Source: Micromonospora sonchi (GTDB lineage Bacteria > Actinomycetota > Actinomycetes > Mycobacteriales > Micromonosporaceae). From it: 64,000 nucleotides of DNA. A program made the position numbers and the translations under genes. Position 1 is the stretch's first letter; each line of letters starts with the position of its first letter. The stretch covers positions 1-64,000 of the forward strand of contig NZ_BMNB01000018.1 of the NCBI RefSeq assembly GCF_014646235.1, given 5' to 3'. A model generated the notes under the pieces. That model did no database searches. It saw only the letters and a program-made list of their open reading frames with translations, and was not told where the DNA came from. Positions 44,423-56,238 of the stretch are shown piece after piece.

Positions 44423-44875
44423 ATGCCAGGAAAGGGCGACGCTCCGGTGCTTCCGGGCGCGCGGGCGGTTGCGCGGTACGTGCGCATCTCGCCGATGAAG
44501 GCGCGCCGGGTGGTCAACCTCGTCCGCGGCCTGCCCGCGAAGGAGGCGCTCACGGTGCTGCAGTTCGCGCCGCAGTCTGCGAGCGAGCAGGTGTACAAGG
44601 TGCTCGCGAGCGCGATCGCCAACGCGGAGAACAACGAGCGGCTGGACCCCGACGCGCTGCTCGTCAGCGAGGCGTTCGTGGACGAGGGCCCGACCATGAA
44701 GCGGTTCCAGCCGCGGGCGCAGGGCCGGGCGTACCGGATTCGCAAGCGCACGTGCCACATCACCGTGGCGGTCGAGGCGGTTGCGCCGGCCGCGCCGAAG
44801 TCGGCGAAGAAGACGGCCCCGGCGAAGCAGACCGCGCCGGCTGAGACGCAGAGCGACACGGAGGGCGCCGAGTAA
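44423..44875 (+). CDS. rplV: 50S ribosomal protein L22
   Basis: 150 aa. Tunnel protein with a long beta hairpin: [20 protein letters not shown] then [13 protein letters not shown]-terminal [20 protein letters not shown]. About 30 extra residues of Ala/Lys/Pro/Thr form a C-terminal tail beyond the usual ~115. The stop shares a base with the rpsC ATG (TAATG). Confidence 0.97.
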   Translation: MPGKGDAPVLPGARAVARYVRISPMKARRVVNLVRGLPAKEALTVLQFAPQSASEQVYKVLASAIANAENNERLDPDALLVSEAFVDEGPTMKRFQPRAQGRAYRIRKRTCHITVAVEAVAPAAPKSAKKTAPAKQTAPAETQSDTEGAE

Positions 44876-45756
44876 TGGGTCAGAAGGTTCACCCGCACGG
44901 GTTCCGGCTCGGCATCTCGACCGACTGGAAGTCCCGCTGGTTCGCGGACAAGCTCTACAAGGACTACATCGGCGAGGATGTCAAAATCCGCCGGATGATG
45001 TCCAAGGGCCTGGAGCGCGCCGGCATTTCCAAGGTCGACATCGAGCGCACCCGTGACCGGGTCCGCGTCGACATCCACACCGCCCGGCCGGGCATCGTCA
45101 TCGGCCGTAAGGGCGCGGAGGCCGACCGGATCCGCGGCGAGTTGGAGAAGCTCACCGGCAAGCAGGTGCAGCTGAACATCATCGAGGTGAAGAACCCCGA
45201 GTCGGACGCGCAGCTGGTCGCCCAGGGCGTGGCCGAGCAGCTCTCCAGCCGGGTCAGCTTCCGCCGCGCGATGCGCAAGGCGATGCAGTCGGCGATGAAG
45301 AACCCGATGTGCAAGGGCATCCGGGTGCAGGTTTCGGGTCGCCTCGGCGGCGCCGAGATGAGCCGTACGGAGTTCTACCGCGAGGGTCGGGTTCCGCTGC
45401 ACACGCTGCGGGCAAACATCGAGTACGGCTTCTTCGAGGCCCGCACCACCTTCGGCCGCATCGGCGTGAAGGTCTGGATCTACAAGGGCGACGCGGTGCC
45501 GGGTCGGGAGGCCCCGACCGAGGCTCCGTCGCGCCCGCGCCGGGAGCGTGGCGACCGCCCCGAGCGGCCCCGCCGTGGTCGCTCCGGTTCGGCCGGTACG
45601 ACCTCCGGTGGCACCGAGGCCGGCCGGGCTGCCGCGACGACCGTCGGGCAGCAGGCCGAGACGCCGAGCGGCGAGCCGGTGGACGCTGGCGCTGTCGCGT
45701 CGGCCGCGTCCGCTCCGGCCGCCACTCAGCCGGCAGAAACGCAGCAGGAGGGCTGA
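44875..45756 (+). CDS. rpsC: 30S ribosomal protein S3
   Basis: 293 aa. mRNA entry-site protein. KH domain with [20 protein letters not shown], then [20 protein letters not shown] and [20 protein letters not shown], and [11 protein letters not shown]. The conserved part ends near residue 213; the last ~80 residues are Arg/Glu/Pro/Ala-rich low complexity. Coupled to rplV and rplP. Confidence 0.97.
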
Positions 45757-45760
45757 GAAG

Positions 45761-46186
45761 ATGCTGATGCCGCGCAAGCCCCCGAAGGGCTTCCGCAAGC
45801 CGCACCACCCGGACCGCAGCGGCGCGTCCAAGGGTGGCAACCGGGTGGTGTTCGGCGAGTTCGGAATCCAGGCTCTCGAGCCGGCCTACGTGACCAACCG
45901 GCAGATCGAGTCGGCGCGTATCGCGATGACCCGCCACATCAAGCGTGGCGGCAAGGTCTGGATCACGATCTTCCCGGACCAGGCTCTCACCAAGAAGCCG
46001 GCGGAAACCCGGATGGGTTCCGGTAAGGGCTCGCCCGAGTGGTGGGTCGCCAACGTCAAGCCGGGGCGGGTGCTCTTCGAGATGTCCTTCCCCAACGAGC
46101 AGATCGCGCGAGAGGCGATGCGCCGCGCGATTCACAAGCTCCCGATGAAGTGCCGCATTGTGACGCGCGAAGTGGGTGAATCCTGA
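45761..46186 (+). CDS. rplP: 50S ribosomal protein L16
   Basis: 141 aa. Sits between the A-site tRNA elbow and 5S rRNA. Seen: [40 protein letters not shown], and the loop [20 protein letters not shown] with the Arg that is hydroxylated in some bacteria. The ATG at 45761 is four bases after rpsC; upstream in-frame sequence is the rpsC tail read in another frame. Confidence 0.97.
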
Positions 46187-46422
46187 TGGCAGCGGGCGTT
46201 AAGGCCGCCGAGCTGCGTGAGCTCTCCCAGGAGGAGCTGGTCACGAAGCTGCGCGAGGCCAAGGCGGAGCTGTTCAACCTCCGGGTGCAGTCCGCAACCG
46301 GGCAGCTGGACAACAACCGGCGGCTGCAGGTCATCCGTCGGGAGATCGCCCGGATCTACACGATCATGCGTGAGCGTGAGCTGGGGCTCTCGGCCGCGCC
46401 GACTGAGGTGACTGCAGGATGA
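46186..46422 (+). CDS. rpmC: 50S ribosomal protein L29
   Basis: 78 aa, two-helix protein near the tunnel exit. Seen: [39 protein letters not shown] and [20 protein letters not shown] overlaps the rplP stop by one base; ends on ATGA with rpsQ. Confidence 0.96.
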   Translation: MAAGVKAAELRELSQEELVTKLREAKAELFNLRVQSATGQLDNNRRLQVIRREIARIYTIMRERELGLSAAPTEVTAG

Positions 46423-46694
46423 GCGAGAACACCACCACCGCCACGCGGGGTCGCCGCAAGGTCCGTGAGGGCCTCGTGGTCAGCGACAAGATGGACAAGA
46501 CCGTCGTGGTCGAGGTCGAGGACCGGGTCAAGCACGCGCTGTACGGCAAGATCATGCGCCGGACCAGCAAGCTCAAGGTGCACGACGAGCAGAACTCCGC
46601 CGGCATCGGCGACCGGGTCCTGATCATGGAGACCCGGCCGCTGTCCGCCACCAAGCGGTGGCGGCTCGTGGAGATCCTCGAGAAGGCCAAGTAG
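46419..46694 (+). CDS. rpsQ: 30S ribosomal protein S17
   Basis: 91 aa, OB fold. Seen: [40 protein letters not shown] and [20 protein letters not shown] short ~12-residue Thr/Arg N-terminal lead is normal in actinobacteria. About 99 bp of non-coding sequence follows before rplN. Confidence 0.97.
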   Translation: MSENTTTATRGRRKVREGLVVSDKMDKTVVVEVEDRVKHALYGKIMRRTSKLKVHDEQNSAGIGDRVLIMETRPLSATKRWRLVEILEKAK

Positions 46695-46793
46695 CGAAGG
46701 CTCGAGCTCGGCCGGGATCGGTCGGGCGCAGGTTCCGCCAGGCTCCGGCCGCCCCGGCGGCGGCCGGAGAACCGGCAGACATAGGAGATAGAC

Positions 46794-47162
46794 GTGATTC
46801 AGCAGGAGTCGCGACTGCGCGTCGCCGACAACACGGGTGCCCGGGAGATCCTGTGCATTCGGGTTCTCGGTGGCTCCGGTCGGCGCTACGCGAGCATCGG
46901 CGACGTCATCGTCGCCACCGTCAAGGACGCGATCCCGGGTGCCGGTGTGAAGAAGGGTGACGTCGTCAAGGCGGTCATCGTCCGCACCGCCAAGGAGAGG
47001 CGCCGGCCGGACGGCTCGTACATCCGCTTCGACGAGAACGCCGCCGTCATCATCAAGGACGGCGGGGACCCGCGCGGCACCCGTATCTTCGGCCCGGTCG
47101 GCCGTGAGCTGCGGGACAAGCGGTTCATGAAGATCATTTCCCTCGCGCCGGAGGTGTTGTGA
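46794..47162 (+). CDS. rplN: 50S ribosomal protein L14
   Basis: 122 aa, exact family length; forms the B8 bridge. Seen: [41 protein letters not shown] and [23 protein letters not shown] start with GGAGATAGAC upstream; GTGA overlap with rplX. Confidence 0.98.
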   Translation: MIQQESRLRVADNTGAREILCIRVLGGSGRRYASIGDVIVATVKDAIPGAGVKKGDVVKAVIVRTAKERRRPDGSYIRFDENAAVIIKDGGDPRGTRIFGPVGRELRDKRFMKIISLAPEVL

Positions 47163-47479
47163 CCGTGAAGGTCAAGAAGGGCGACACGGTCGTCGTCATC
47201 GCCGGCAAGGACAAGGGTGCCAAGGGTAAGGTCATCGCGGCCTACCCGCGGCAGGACAAGGTCCTGGTCGAGGGCGTGAACCGGGTCAAGAAGCACACCC
47301 GAATCAGCACCACCCAGCGTGGCGCCAAGACCGGTGGCATCGTCACCCAGGAGGCCCCGATCCACGTGTCGAACGTGATGGTCCTGGACTCCGACGGCAA
47401 GCCGACTCGCGTCGGTTACCGGATCGACGACAACGGCCAGAAGGTCCGCATCGCGCGTAGCACCGGTAAGGACCTGTGA
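47159..47479 (+). CDS. rplX: 50S ribosomal protein L24
   Basis: 106 aa, KOW fold, early assembly protein. Seen: [38 protein letters not shown] and [22 protein letters not shown] at 47159 overlaps rplN; a second GTG two codons later is an alternative start. Confidence 0.97.
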   Translation: MTVKVKKGDTVVVIAGKDKGAKGKVIAAYPRQDKVLVEGVNRVKKHTRISTTQRGAKTGGIVTQEAPIHVSNVMVLDSDGKPTRVGYRIDDNGQKVRIARSTGKDL

Positions 47480-48048
47480 TGACCACGGCTACCGAAACGA
47501 AGACCATGCCGCGCCTCAAGGAGCGGTACCGCAACGAGATCGTGGCCCAGCTGCGCGAGCAGTACAACTACGGCAACCCGATGCAGGTGCCGCGGCTGGT
47601 CAAGATCGTCGTGAACATGGGTGTCGGCGAGGCCGCTCGGGACGCCAAGCTCATCGACGGGGCGGTCCGCGACCTCGCCACGATCACCGGCCAGAAGCCG
47701 CAGGTTCGGCGGGCGAAGAAGTCCATCGCGCAGTTCAAGCTTCGCGAGGGCATGCCGATCGGCGCGAAGGTGACCCTGCGCGGCGACCGGATGTGGGAGT
47801 TCCTGGACCGGCTGCTCTCCATCGCGCTGCCGCGTATCCGTGACTTCCGCGGCCTCGACGGGCGCAAGCTCGACGGGCACGGCAACTACACGTTCGGTCT
47901 GACCGAGCAGTCGGTGTTCCACGAGATCGACCAGGACCGGATCGATCGCCAGCGGGGCATGGACATCACGGTGGTCACGACCGCCACGACCGACGACGAG
48001 GGCCGGGCGCTGCTGAAGTTCCTGGGCTTCCCGTTCAAGGAGAACTGA
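47479..48048 (+). CDS. rplE: 50S ribosomal protein L5
   Basis: 189 aa. Binds 5S rRNA and the P-site tRNA. Seen: [59 protein letters not shown] and [19 protein letters not shown]. The ATG at 47479 shares bases with the rplX stop (TGATG); a GTG one codon earlier is also possible. Confidence 0.97.
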   Translation: MTTATETKTMPRLKERYRNEIVAQLREQYNYGNPMQVPRLVKIVVNMGVGEAARDAKLIDGAVRDLATITGQKPQVRRAKKSIAQFKLREGMPIGAKVTLRGDRMWEFLDRLLSIALPRIRDFRGLDGRKLDGHGNYTFGLTEQSVFHEIDQDRIDRQRGMDITVVTTATTDDEGRALLKFLGFPFKEN

Positions 48049-48049
48049 G

Positions 48050-48235
48050 ATGGCCAAGAAGGCGCTGATCCTCAAGGCGGCCGCGAAGCCGAAGTTCTCG
48101 GTTCGCGCGTACACCCGCTGCCAGCGGTGCGGGCGTCCCAAGGCGGTCTACCGCAAGTTCGGGCTCTGCCGGGTGTGCATCCGGGAGATGGCTCACCGCG
48201 GTGAGCTGCCCGGCGTGTCCAAGGCTTCCTGGTAA
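48050..48235 (+). CDS. rpsN: 30S ribosomal protein S14 type Z
   Basis: 61 aa, the short zinc-binding S14 form. The full zinc site is visible: [20 protein letters not shown], followed by [18 protein letters not shown]. One base after the rplE stop. Place and size match the primary S14 of the spc operon. Confidence 0.97.
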   Translation: MAKKALILKAAAKPKFSVRAYTRCQRCGRPKAVYRKFGLCRVCIREMAHRGELPGVSKASW

Positions 48236-48332
48236 TAGCCCGGCGCGCCGCGTGCGCTAGCTGGACTGTCTCTTCGCCGTAGGCCTGCGGGGCAAACCGC
48301 GGGAACCCCGGCGAGAAAGGTTGACGAGTTTC

Positions 48333-48740
48333 ATGACGATGACCGACCCGATCGCAGACATGCTCACGCGTCTGCGCAACGCCAACCAGGCGTACCACGA
48401 CCGGGTGACGATGCCCTACTCGAAGATCAAGGCGAACATCGCCGAGGTCCTCAAGGCCGAGGGCTACATCGCCACCTGGTTGGTCGAGGAGCCCGAGGAG
48501 GGTGCCGTCGGCAAGCGACTGGTCGTCGAGCTGAAGTACGGCCAGAGCCGCGAGCGGAGCCTGGCCGGTATCAAGCGTGTCTCCAAGCCCGGTCTGCGGG
48601 TGTACGCCAAGTCGGACGAGCTCCCCCGGGTGCTCGGTGGGCTGGGCGTGGCGATCATTTCGACGTCCCAGGGGCTGCTCACCGACCGGCAGGCCCGCAA
48701 GCGGAGCGTTGGCGGGGAAGTCCTCGCCTTCGTCTGGTAA
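48333..48740 (+). CDS. rpsH: 30S ribosomal protein S8
   Basis: 135 aa. Central-domain assembly protein. Seen: [39 protein letters not shown] and the C-terminal [20 protein letters not shown]. The ATG at 48333 gives the usual start; a TTG four codons earlier lies directly on the AAAGG site and is less likely. 97 bp of non-coding sequence precede it. Confidence 0.97.
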   Translation: MTMTDPIADMLTRLRNANQAYHDRVTMPYSKIKANIAEVLKAEGYIATWLVEEPEEGAVGKRLVVELKYGQSRERSLAGIKRVSKPGLRVYAKSDELPRVLGGLGVAIISTSQGLLTDRQARKRSVGGEVLAFVW

Positions 48741-48756
48741 CGGGAGACAGGTAGAA

Positions 48757-49299
48757 ATGTCGCGTATTGGACGTAAGTCGATCCCGGTGCCTACCGGCGT
48801 CGACGTGACGATCGACGGCCGGACCGTCAAGGTCAAGGGCCCCAAGGGCGAGCTGTCGCACATCCTGGCCGAGTCGATCAGTATCGAGCGGGCCGATGAT
48901 GGGCAGCTGAGCGTCAACCGCTCGAACGACGAGCGCAAGGCCAAGGAACTGCACGGCCTGAGCCGTACCCTGGTGGCGAACATGATCGTCGGGGTCACCG
49001 AGGGCTACCGTAAGAGCCTGGAGATCGCCGGTACCGGTTACCGGGTCGCCGCCAAGGGCAAGGACCTGGAGTTCGCGCTCGGGTTCTCGCACCCGGTGGT
49101 GGTGCAGGCACCGGACGGCATCACCTTCACGGTGGAGAAGCCGACGCTGTTCCACGTGGCTGGCATCGACAAGCAGTTGGTCGGTGAGGTCGCCGCGAAC
49201 ATCCGGAAGATCCGTCCGCCGGAGCCGTACAAGGGCAAGGGCGTGAAGTACCAGGGCGAAGTGATTCGCCGCAAGGCCGGAAAGGCAGGTAAGAAGTGA
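48757..49299 (+). CDS. rplF: 50S ribosomal protein L6
   Basis: 180 aa. Two tandem L6 folds at the factor-binding site. Seen: [40 protein letters not shown] and the C-terminal motif [23 protein letters not shown] with GGGAGACAGG upstream, 16 bp after rpsH; GTGA overlap with rplR. Confidence 0.97.
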   Translation: MSRIGRKSIPVPTGVDVTIDGRTVKVKGPKGELSHILAESISIERADDGQLSVNRSNDERKAKELHGLSRTLVANMIVGVTEGYRKSLEIAGTGYRVAAKGKDLEFALGFSHPVVVQAPDGITFTVEKPTLFHVAGIDKQLVGEVAANIRKIRPPEPYKGKGVKYQGEVIRRKAGKAGKK

Positions 49300-49685
49300 G
49301 CGCCACGCTGCTCAAGCGCCGCCGCGGCGTCGCCGCCAAGCGTGCCGTCGGGCGTGCGCGTCGGCACTTCCGGGTCCGCAAGAACGTCAGCGGCACCGCC
49401 GCGCGTCCGCGCCTGGTCGTCACCCGTTCGCTGCGGCACATCGTCGCCCAGATCGTGGACGACACCAAGGGTCACACCCTGGCGTCGGCCTCGTCCCTGG
49501 ACACCTCGCTGCGCGGTACGGAGGGGGACAAGAGCGCCCTGGCCGGCAAGGTCGGAGCCCTGCTCGCCGAGCGGGCCAAGGCCGCTGGCATCTCCAAGGT
49601 CGTCTTCGACCGCGGTGGCAGCCGGTACGCGGGACGGGTCGCCGCGCTTGCCGACGCCGCGCGCGAAGCCGGACTCGAGTTCTAG
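49296..49685 (+). CDS. rplR: 50S ribosomal protein L18
   Basis: 129 aa. 5S rRNA-binding protein. Seen: Arg-rich N-terminus [20 protein letters not shown], then [20 protein letters not shown] and [23 protein letters not shown] inside the rplF stop. About 71 bp then precede rpsE. Confidence 0.97.
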   Translation: MSATLLKRRRGVAAKRAVGRARRHFRVRKNVSGTAARPRLVVTRSLRHIVAQIVDDTKGHTLASASSLDTSLRGTEGDKSALAGKVGALLAERAKAAGISKVVFDRGGSRYAGRVAALADAAREAGLEF

Positions 49686-49756
49686 CAGCGTTCGATGCGA
49701 GTCGAACGTGGATCGCAACTGACAAACCCCGTCACGAGAGAAAAGGAAGGCTGCTG

Positions 49757-50371
49757 ATGCCTGGTCAACAGCGCCGTGGCGGCGGGTCCGGTGGCAACGA
49801 GGGTGGTCGCCGCGACAACCGCCGTGAGGGCGGCCGCGGAAACGCGCCCGCCGAGAAGACCCCGCACCTGGAGCGGGTCGTCGCAATCAACCGCGTCGCC
49901 AAGGTCGTGAAGGGCGGTCGTCGCTTCAGCTTCACCGCCCTGGTGGTCGTGGGCGACGGCGACGGCACCGTGGGCGTGGGCTACGGAAAGGCCAAGGAGG
50001 TGCCCGCGGCGATCGCCAAGGGCGTCGAGGAGGCCAAGAAGCACTTCTTCAAGGTGCCGCGGATCGCCCGCTCGATCCCGCACCCGGTGCAGGGCGAGGA
50101 CGCCGCCGGTGTGGTGCTGCTCAAGCCGGCCTCCGCCGGTACGGGCGTCATCGCCGGTGGTCCGGTCCGTGCCGTGCTGGAGTGCGCGGGCATCCTCGAC
50201 GTGCTCTCCAAGAGCCTCGGGTCGTCCAACCCGATCAACATCGTGCACGCCACGGTGGCCGCGCTGAAGGGGCTGGAGTCCCCCGAGGCTGTCGCCGCGC
50301 GTCGAGGCCTGCCGGTGGAGGACGTCGCTCCGGCCGCCATGCTGGCCTCCCGGGCGGAGGTGGCGTCCTGA
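49757..50371 (+). CDS. rpsE: 30S ribosomal protein S5
   Basis: 204 aa. Decoding-fidelity protein. N-terminal ~30 residues are Gly/Arg-rich. Core: [60 protein letters not shown] and [23 protein letters not shown] with GGAAGGCTG upstream; overlaps rpmD by one base. Confidence 0.97.
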   Translation: MPGQQRRGGGSGGNEGGRRDNRREGGRGNAPAEKTPHLERVVAINRVAKVVKGGRRFSFTALVVVGDGDGTVGVGYGKAKEVPAAIAKGVEEAKKHFFKVPRIARSIPHPVQGEDAAGVVLLKPASAGTGVIAGGPVRAVLECAGILDVLSKSLGSSNPINIVHATVAALKGLESPEAVAARRGLPVEDVAPAAMLASRAEVAS

Positions 50372-50553
50372 TGGCACGGCTGAAGGTCACCCAGGTCCGC
50401 TCCAACATCGGGACCAAGCACAACCAGCGTGAGTCGCTGCGTTCGCTCGGTCTCAAGCGGATCAACGACGTGGTGGTCAAGGAGGACCGGCCGGAGATTC
50501 GCGGCATGATCTTCAAGGTGAGCCACCTCGTGAAGGTCGAGGAGGTCGAGTAA
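50371..50553 (+). CDS. rpmD: 50S ribosomal protein L30
   Basis: 60 aa: [20 protein letters not shown], then [19 protein letters not shown] and [11 protein letters not shown]. Complete bacterial L30. ATG shares a base with the rpsE stop; its TAA shares a base with the rplO ATG (TAATG). Confidence 0.97.
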   Translation: MARLKVTQVRSNIGTKHNQRESLRSLGLKRINDVVVKEDRPEIRGMIFKVSHLVKVEEVE

Positions 50554-50996
50554 TGACGATCAAGGTCCACCACCTGCGCCCGGCGCCGGGGGCCAAGACG
50601 CCGAAGACCCGGGTGGGTCGCGGTGAGGGCTCCAAGGGCAAGACCGCCGGTCGCGGTACCAAGGGTTCGAAGGCCCGGAAGAACATCCCGGCAGCGTTCG
50701 AGGGTGGGCAGATGCCCATCCACATGCGCCTGCCGAAGATGAAGGGCTTCAAGAACAAGTTCAAGGTGGTCTACCAGGTGGTCAACCTGGACCGCCTGGC
50801 CGAGCTGTTCCCCAACGGTGGGCAGGTCGGCCCGGCCGAGCTGGTCGAGGCCGGCGCGGTTCGCAAGGGCCAGCCGGTGAAGGTCCTCGGCACCGGGGAC
50901 CTCGGCGGTGTGACGCTCCAGGTTTCGGCGCAGGCGTTCAGCGCGTCGGCCAAGGAGAAGATCACGGCTGCCGGCGGCTCGGTGACCGAGCTCTGA
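50553..50996 (+). CDS. rplO: 50S ribosomal protein L15
   Basis: 147 aa. Late-assembly protein. Seen: [59 protein letters not shown] and the C-terminal ISAQAFSAS-type end ([14 protein letters not shown]). Last gene of the spc block; a hairpin follows 18 bp after the stop. Confidence 0.97.
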   Translation: MTIKVHHLRPAPGAKTPKTRVGRGEGSKGKTAGRGTKGSKARKNIPAAFEGGQMPIHMRLPKMKGFKNKFKVVYQVVNLDRLAELFPNGGQVGPAELVEAGAVRKGQPVKVLGTGDLGGVTLQVSAQAFSASAKEKITAAGGSVTEL

Positions 50997-51014
50997 GCTG
51001 CGTGAATGTGTGGT

Positions 51015-51042
51015 GCCCGTCAGTTGATCCCAACTGACGGGC
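51015..51042 (+). terminator. Terminator after rplO
   Basis: GCCCGTCAGTTG (51015-51026), loop ATCC, CAACTGACGGGC (51031-51042). 12-bp perfect stem. Separates the S10-spc unit from secY. Confidence 0.82.
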
Positions 51043-51230
51043 GCCGTGCTCTACGTCGGGCGTGTGCGCCCGGTAACATCGGATCCGGTTTATGTAGCCG
51101 GGCAGATCTGCCAGGACCGGGATCGGGCTGTTAGAGTCCCTTCCCAGTTACGGATATTCGGGCGCTTGCCCGGCACCCACCCCGAACCGCCAGGGATGAC
51201 CGGCGGCCCGCCTCGCGCAGGAGGAAGAAG

Positions 51231-52553
<1,323 letters not shown>

Positions 52554-52554
52554 G

Positions 52555-53208
52555 ATGAGACTGGTTCTGGTTGGCCCGCCGGGGGCGGGCAAAGGCACTC
52601 AGGCAGAGTTCATCGCCGCACACCTCTCCGTGCCGAAGATCTCGACCGGCGACATCTTCCGGGCCAACGTATCGCAGGGCACGCCGCTGGGCGTAGAAGC
52701 CAAGCGCTACATGGACGCCGGCAAGCTGGTGCCGGACGAGGTCACCATCAACATGGTGCGGGATCGGCTGGCCGAGCCCGACGCCGGCGATGGTTTCCTC
52801 CTCGACGGTTTCCCGCGGACCACTCCGCAGGCGGCGGCGCTGGACAAGCTCCTCGCCGATCTGGGTACCGCGTTGGACCTCGTGCTGGAGCTGGTGGTCG
52901 ACGACGACGAGGTGATCCGGCGGCTCTCCGGCCGCCGCACCTGCCGTGGCTGCGGCAAGATCTGGCACGTCGAGTTCGACCCGACCACCCGGGAGGGCAT
53001 CTGCGACCGGTGCGGCGCCGAGCTGTTCCAGCGCGACGACGACAAGCCGGAGACCATCGCCGCCCGCCTGCGGGAGTACGCGGAGAAGACCGCGCCACTG
53101 GTGGACTACTACGGTGCCCAGGGCAAGCTGGTCGGCATCGACGCCACCGGCCCGGTCGAGGACGTCACGGTCCGCGCGATCGACGCTCTCCGATCGTACG
53201 GGGGCTGA
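52555..53208 (+). CDS. adk: Adenylate kinase
   Basis: 217 aa. Interconverts ATP + AMP and 2 ADP. Seen: P-loop [19 protein letters not shown]-binding [25 protein letters not shown], and a zinc-type LID with four Cys: [12 protein letters not shown] and CDRCG. The Cys4 LID is usual in Gram-positive enzymes. Directly after secY and before map, the standard spc-operon extension. Confidence 0.97.
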   Translation: MRLVLVGPPGAGKGTQAEFIAAHLSVPKISTGDIFRANVSQGTPLGVEAKRYMDAGKLVPDEVTINMVRDRLAEPDAGDGFLLDGFPRTTPQAAALDKLLADLGTALDLVLELVVDDDEVIRRLSGRRTCRGCGKIWHVEFDPTTREGICDRCGAELFQRDDDKPETIAARLREYAEKTAPLVDYYGAQGKLVGIDATGPVEDVTVRAIDALRSYGG

Positions 53209-53297
53209 CGCCGGCTCGATGGCCGGCCGGATAAAGTGCGAACGGCGGGGTACGTCCGCCGTGCCTCGCTGTGTCGGCAACGAAAGGTAACGCCTCC

Positions 53298-54137
53298 ATG
53301 CGTCGTCCCCAGCTGGACATCCAGCTGAAGACCCCCGAGCAGATCGAGAAGATGAGAGCCGCCGGCCTGGTGGTCGCGGAGGCGCTGCGCCGGATGCGGG
53401 AGGCGGTCGCTCCCGGAGTGAGCACGGCTGACCTGGACGCGATCGCCGAGGCGACGATCCGCAAGGCCGGTGCCTTCCCCTCCTTCAAGGGCTACCACGG
53501 CTTCCCGGCATCGATCTGCTCGTCGGTCAATGAGCAGATCGTGCACGCCATCCCGTCCCCCACGCAGGTTCTCGCCGAGGGCGATCTGATCTCGATCGAC
53601 TGCGGGGCGGTGCTCGACGGCTGGCACGGCGACGCGGCGATCACGGTCGGCGTGGGCGAGGTCGACCCGGCCCTGCTGCGGATGGCCGAGGTCGCCGAGG
53701 ACGCGATGTGGGCCGGCATCGCCGCAGCCGCCCGTGGCGCGGCGAGCGGCAAGGGCCGGCTGACCGACATCTCCCACGCGGTCGAGAACGCGGTACGCAA
53801 GGCCGGTCGGTACGGCATCGTCGACGGCTACGGCGGGCACGGCATCGGCACCGAGATGCACCAGGACCCGCACGTGCTCAACCATGGGCGGCCGGGCAAG
53901 GGCCCCCGCCTGGTGCCGGGCATGGCGCTGGCCATCGAGCCGATGATCACCATGGGCTCGCCCCGTACCGCGGAACTCGCCGACGGCTGGACCGTGGTTA
54001 CCCGGGACGGGTCGCGGGCGGCGCACGTCGAGCACAGCATGGCGCTGCTGCCGGACGGGGTCTGGGTGCTGACCGCCCCGGACGGTGGACGGGCCCGACT
54101 CGGCGACCTGGTGACCAACCGCCAGCCGAGCAACTGA
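53298..54137 (+). CDS. map: Methionine aminopeptidase type I
   Basis: 279 aa. Removes the initiator Met co-translationally. The pita-bread core ligands are present: SIDCGAVLDGWHGDAAIT (Asp and Asp), GYGGHGIGTEMHQDP (His), MALAIEPMITMG (Glu) and HVEHSMALL (Glu region). ATG at 53298 follows GAAAGGTAAC; in-frame sequence upstream has no site. 89 bp after adk. Confidence 0.95.
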   Translation: MRRPQLDIQLKTPEQIEKMRAAGLVVAEALRRMREAVAPGVSTADLDAIAEATIRKAGAFPSFKGYHGFPASICSSVNEQIVHAIPSPTQVLAEGDLISIDCGAVLDGWHGDAAITVGVGEVDPALLRMAEVAEDAMWAGIAAAARGAASGKGRLTDISHAVENAVRKAGRYGIVDGYGGHGIGTEMHQDPHVLNHGRPGKGPRLVPGMALAIEPMITMGSPRTAELADGWTVVTRDGSRAAHVEHSMALLPDGVWVLTAPDGGRARLGDLVTNRQPSN

Positions 54138-54236
54138 CGGGTCGGACCCGAACTTTTGATCAACGCGGCACCGACTCCGTTTCGGGGGCGAGCCGCGGCT
54201 TTTCCGGTGTGGCGGCACGATGGCATGCTTGCCGGT

Positions 54237-54800
54237 ATGAACGGGCGGGACGGCATGCGGGCAGCGGATTCGGACCGGCAGGCCATTGCCGAACGGCTCC
54301 GGGCCGCCCTCGACGAGGGCCGGCTTCAGTTGCACGAGTACGACGAGCGGTTGCAGCGGGTCTACGCCGCCCGCACGTACGCCGAGTTGGACGCCCTGGT
54401 CGACGATCTGCCACCAGTGGGCGCGGTGGCGCCTGCGGCGGGCGCGGTGCCGGCCCAGCGGGAGGATGGCCGGCCGGCGCCGGGCAGCGAGCGGGGCGTG
54501 ACCGCGCGCTGGCTGGCCGAGCTCTGGCGGCCGTGGCTCACCGTGGTCGCCATGACGGTGGCGATCTGGGGGGCCACCTCGCTGGCCACCGGCGAGATGC
54601 TGTACTTCTGGCCGGGCTGGGTGGCCGGCCCCTGGGGTGCGGTGGTGCTGGTCGCCACCGTCAGCGGCCTGGCCAGCGGTGAGCCCCGACGGGCGGCGGC
54701 CAAGCAGGAACGCCGCCAGCGCCAGCAGGCGGAGAAGAAGTCGCTCAAGCAGGACCGCAAGGCTCTCCGCCAGCAGCAACTCGACGACGAGACGGCCTGA
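54237..54800 (+). CDS. DUF1707-domain membrane protein
   Basis: 187 aa. N-terminal DUF1707 (SHOCT-like) at about residues 6-60: MRAADSDRQAIAERLRAALD then LQLHEYDERLQRVYAARTYA. After a Pro/Ala linker, two hydrophobic segments (WLTVVAMTVAIWGATSLA and WGAVVLVATVSGLA), then a highly charged coiled tail rich in Lys/Arg/Gln. The ATG at 54237 is used because the domain begins there. Function unknown; such proteins are common in actinobacteria. Confidence 0.8.
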   Translation: MNGRDGMRAADSDRQAIAERLRAALDEGRLQLHEYDERLQRVYAARTYAELDALVDDLPPVGAVAPAAGAVPAQREDGRPAPGSERGVTARWLAELWRPWLTVVAMTVAIWGATSLATGEMLYFWPGWVAGPWGAVVLVATVSGLASGEPRRAAAKQERRQRQQAEKKSLKQDRKALRQQQLDDETA

Positions 54801-54844
54801 ACGTCACGTTTGTCCCGTTGTCCCGGGCTTGTTGGCCGGTCGGT

Positions 54845-54874
54845 TTGGCGACGGCATGCAGGCGGGCGTACACT
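54845..54874 (+). promoter_or_regulatory. Promoter of the infA-rpmJ-rpsM unit
   Basis: TTGGCG (54845-54850), 18 bp, TACACT (54869-54874), about 155 bp before infA. Nothing else is supportable in 54801-55029. Confidence 0.6.
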
Positions 54875-55029
54875 TTCTGATCGGCGCGCAGCGTCCACTC
54901 CGCCATGCCCACCAAGCGCTTCGGTGGGACGCGGAGCCGCGGCTGGCGCGGGCTATCTGATCTTGGTCAGGCACCCGTGTAAGACGTTGTGAGCCGTCCG
55001 GAGTAACCGACGTCAGGACAGCGGAGGAC

Positions 55030-55251
55030 ATGCCGAAAAAAGACGGAGCCATCGAGATCGAAGGTCGGGTCATCGAGCCCCTGCCGAACGCCATGTTCCG
55101 GGTGGAGCTCGCCAACGGCCACAAGGTTCTGGCTCACATCAGTGGCAAGATGCGGCAGCACTACATCCGCATCCTGCCGGAGGATCGGGTCGTCGTCGAG
55201 CTTTCGCCGTACGATCTGACCCGCGGGCGCATCGTCTACCGCTACAAGTAA
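55030..55251 (+). CDS. infA: Translation initiation factor IF-1
   Basis: 73 aa, OB fold, binds the A site during initiation. Seen: [40 protein letters not shown], and [20 protein letters not shown]. Full family length. ATG with GCGGAGGAC upstream. rpmJ follows after 91 bp. Confidence 0.98.
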   Translation: MPKKDGAIEIEGRVIEPLPNAMFRVELANGHKVLAHISGKMRQHYIRILPEDRVVVELSPYDLTRGRIVYRYK

Positions 55252-55342
55252 TCCTGGCGGCGGCCGGGAACGTCCCGTGTCCGTCTTCGATGTCCGGTGT
55301 CACGCCACGTGGGTGCCGGGCCAGATGGGAAGTAAGGCAACC

Positions 55343-55456
55343 GTGAAGGTCAAGCCGAGCGTCAAGCGGATCTGCAACAAGTGCCAGGTGATCCGCCGGC
55401 ACGGCCGGGTCATCGTCATCTGCGCCGACCCGCGCCACAAGCAGCGCCAGGGCTGA
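55343..55456 (+). CDS. rpmJ: 50S ribosomal protein L36
   Basis: 37 aa: [20 protein letters not shown], then [17 protein letters not shown]. The complete zinc ribbon is seen (two Cys in CNKC, one in ICAD, His in RHKQ), so this is the zinc-binding form. GTG start. About 272 bp without a gene follow before rpsM. Confidence 0.96.
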   Translation: MKVKPSVKRICNKCQVIRRHGRVIVICADPRHKQRQG

Positions 55457-55728
55457 GCCCGTACCGACCGGCCGGGTGATCGACGGCGGGTCGAGGCGAA
55501 GCCCGGCGGCAGATCCAGCCAACACACATTTCACATGCTCGTCCCAGCCGCGAGCGGTGCGCAGCGCGTACGCACTCGTGGTCGACCCCCGGTCGGAGGC
55601 CGGGGCCCGCTCGGGCAGCGACCGATCCTCCTCGCCGGCGCGACACCGCGCCGGACGAACGGAACGGTCGGTGGCGGGGTGGGACGGGTCCACACCTCCG
55701 GAAGAAACCACAAGGAGTACGCCCGCAC

Positions 55729-56109
55729 ATGGCACGTCTAGTCGGCGTGGATCTTCCCCGCGAGAAGCGGATGGAGATCGCGCTCACCTACATCTTCGGC
55801 GTGGGTCGCACCCGCGCCCTGGAGACGCTCGCCGCCACCGGCATCTCGCCGGACAAGCGCGCACGGGACCTCACGGACGAGGAGCTGGTCCAGCTCCGTG
55901 ACCACATCGAGGCCAACTACAAGGTTGAAGGCGACCTGCGCCGCGAGGTCGCCGCTGACATCCGCCGCAAGGTCGAGATCGGCTGCTACGCGGGCATTCG
56001 GCACCGCCGGGGCCTGCCCGTCCGTGGACAGCGGACCCGCACCAACGCCCGGACCCGCAAGGGCCCGAAGCGGACGGTCGCCGGCAAGAAGAAGGCCGGC
56101 AAGAAGTAG
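55729..56109 (+). CDS. rpsM: 30S ribosomal protein S13
   Basis: 126 aa. Contacts 50S and P-site tRNA. Seen: [59 protein letters not shown] and the basic tail [23 protein letters not shown] with AAGGAG upstream. Confidence 0.98.
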   Translation: MARLVGVDLPREKRMEIALTYIFGVGRTRALETLAATGISPDKRARDLTDEELVQLRDHIEANYKVEGDLRREVAADIRRKVEIGCYAGIRHRRGLPVRGQRTRTNARTRKGPKRTVAGKKKAGKK

Positions 56110-56238
56110 TTCTTAAACCGGAATTCTGGTCCTTCTCCGCCGAGGTCGGCCGGACTCCAACCGGAGCCGGTGTCTACGGAAGTAGCGGGGCGAGAGACCG
56201 GAACCCGATCGAGAACCTAATCAGGAGCGCACAGACTT

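Noticed and set aside
54156-54236. Upstream in-frame ATG extension of the DUF1707 protein
   Set aside because: The extra 27 residues precede the domain, contain the palindromic-element remnant and have no ribosome site.
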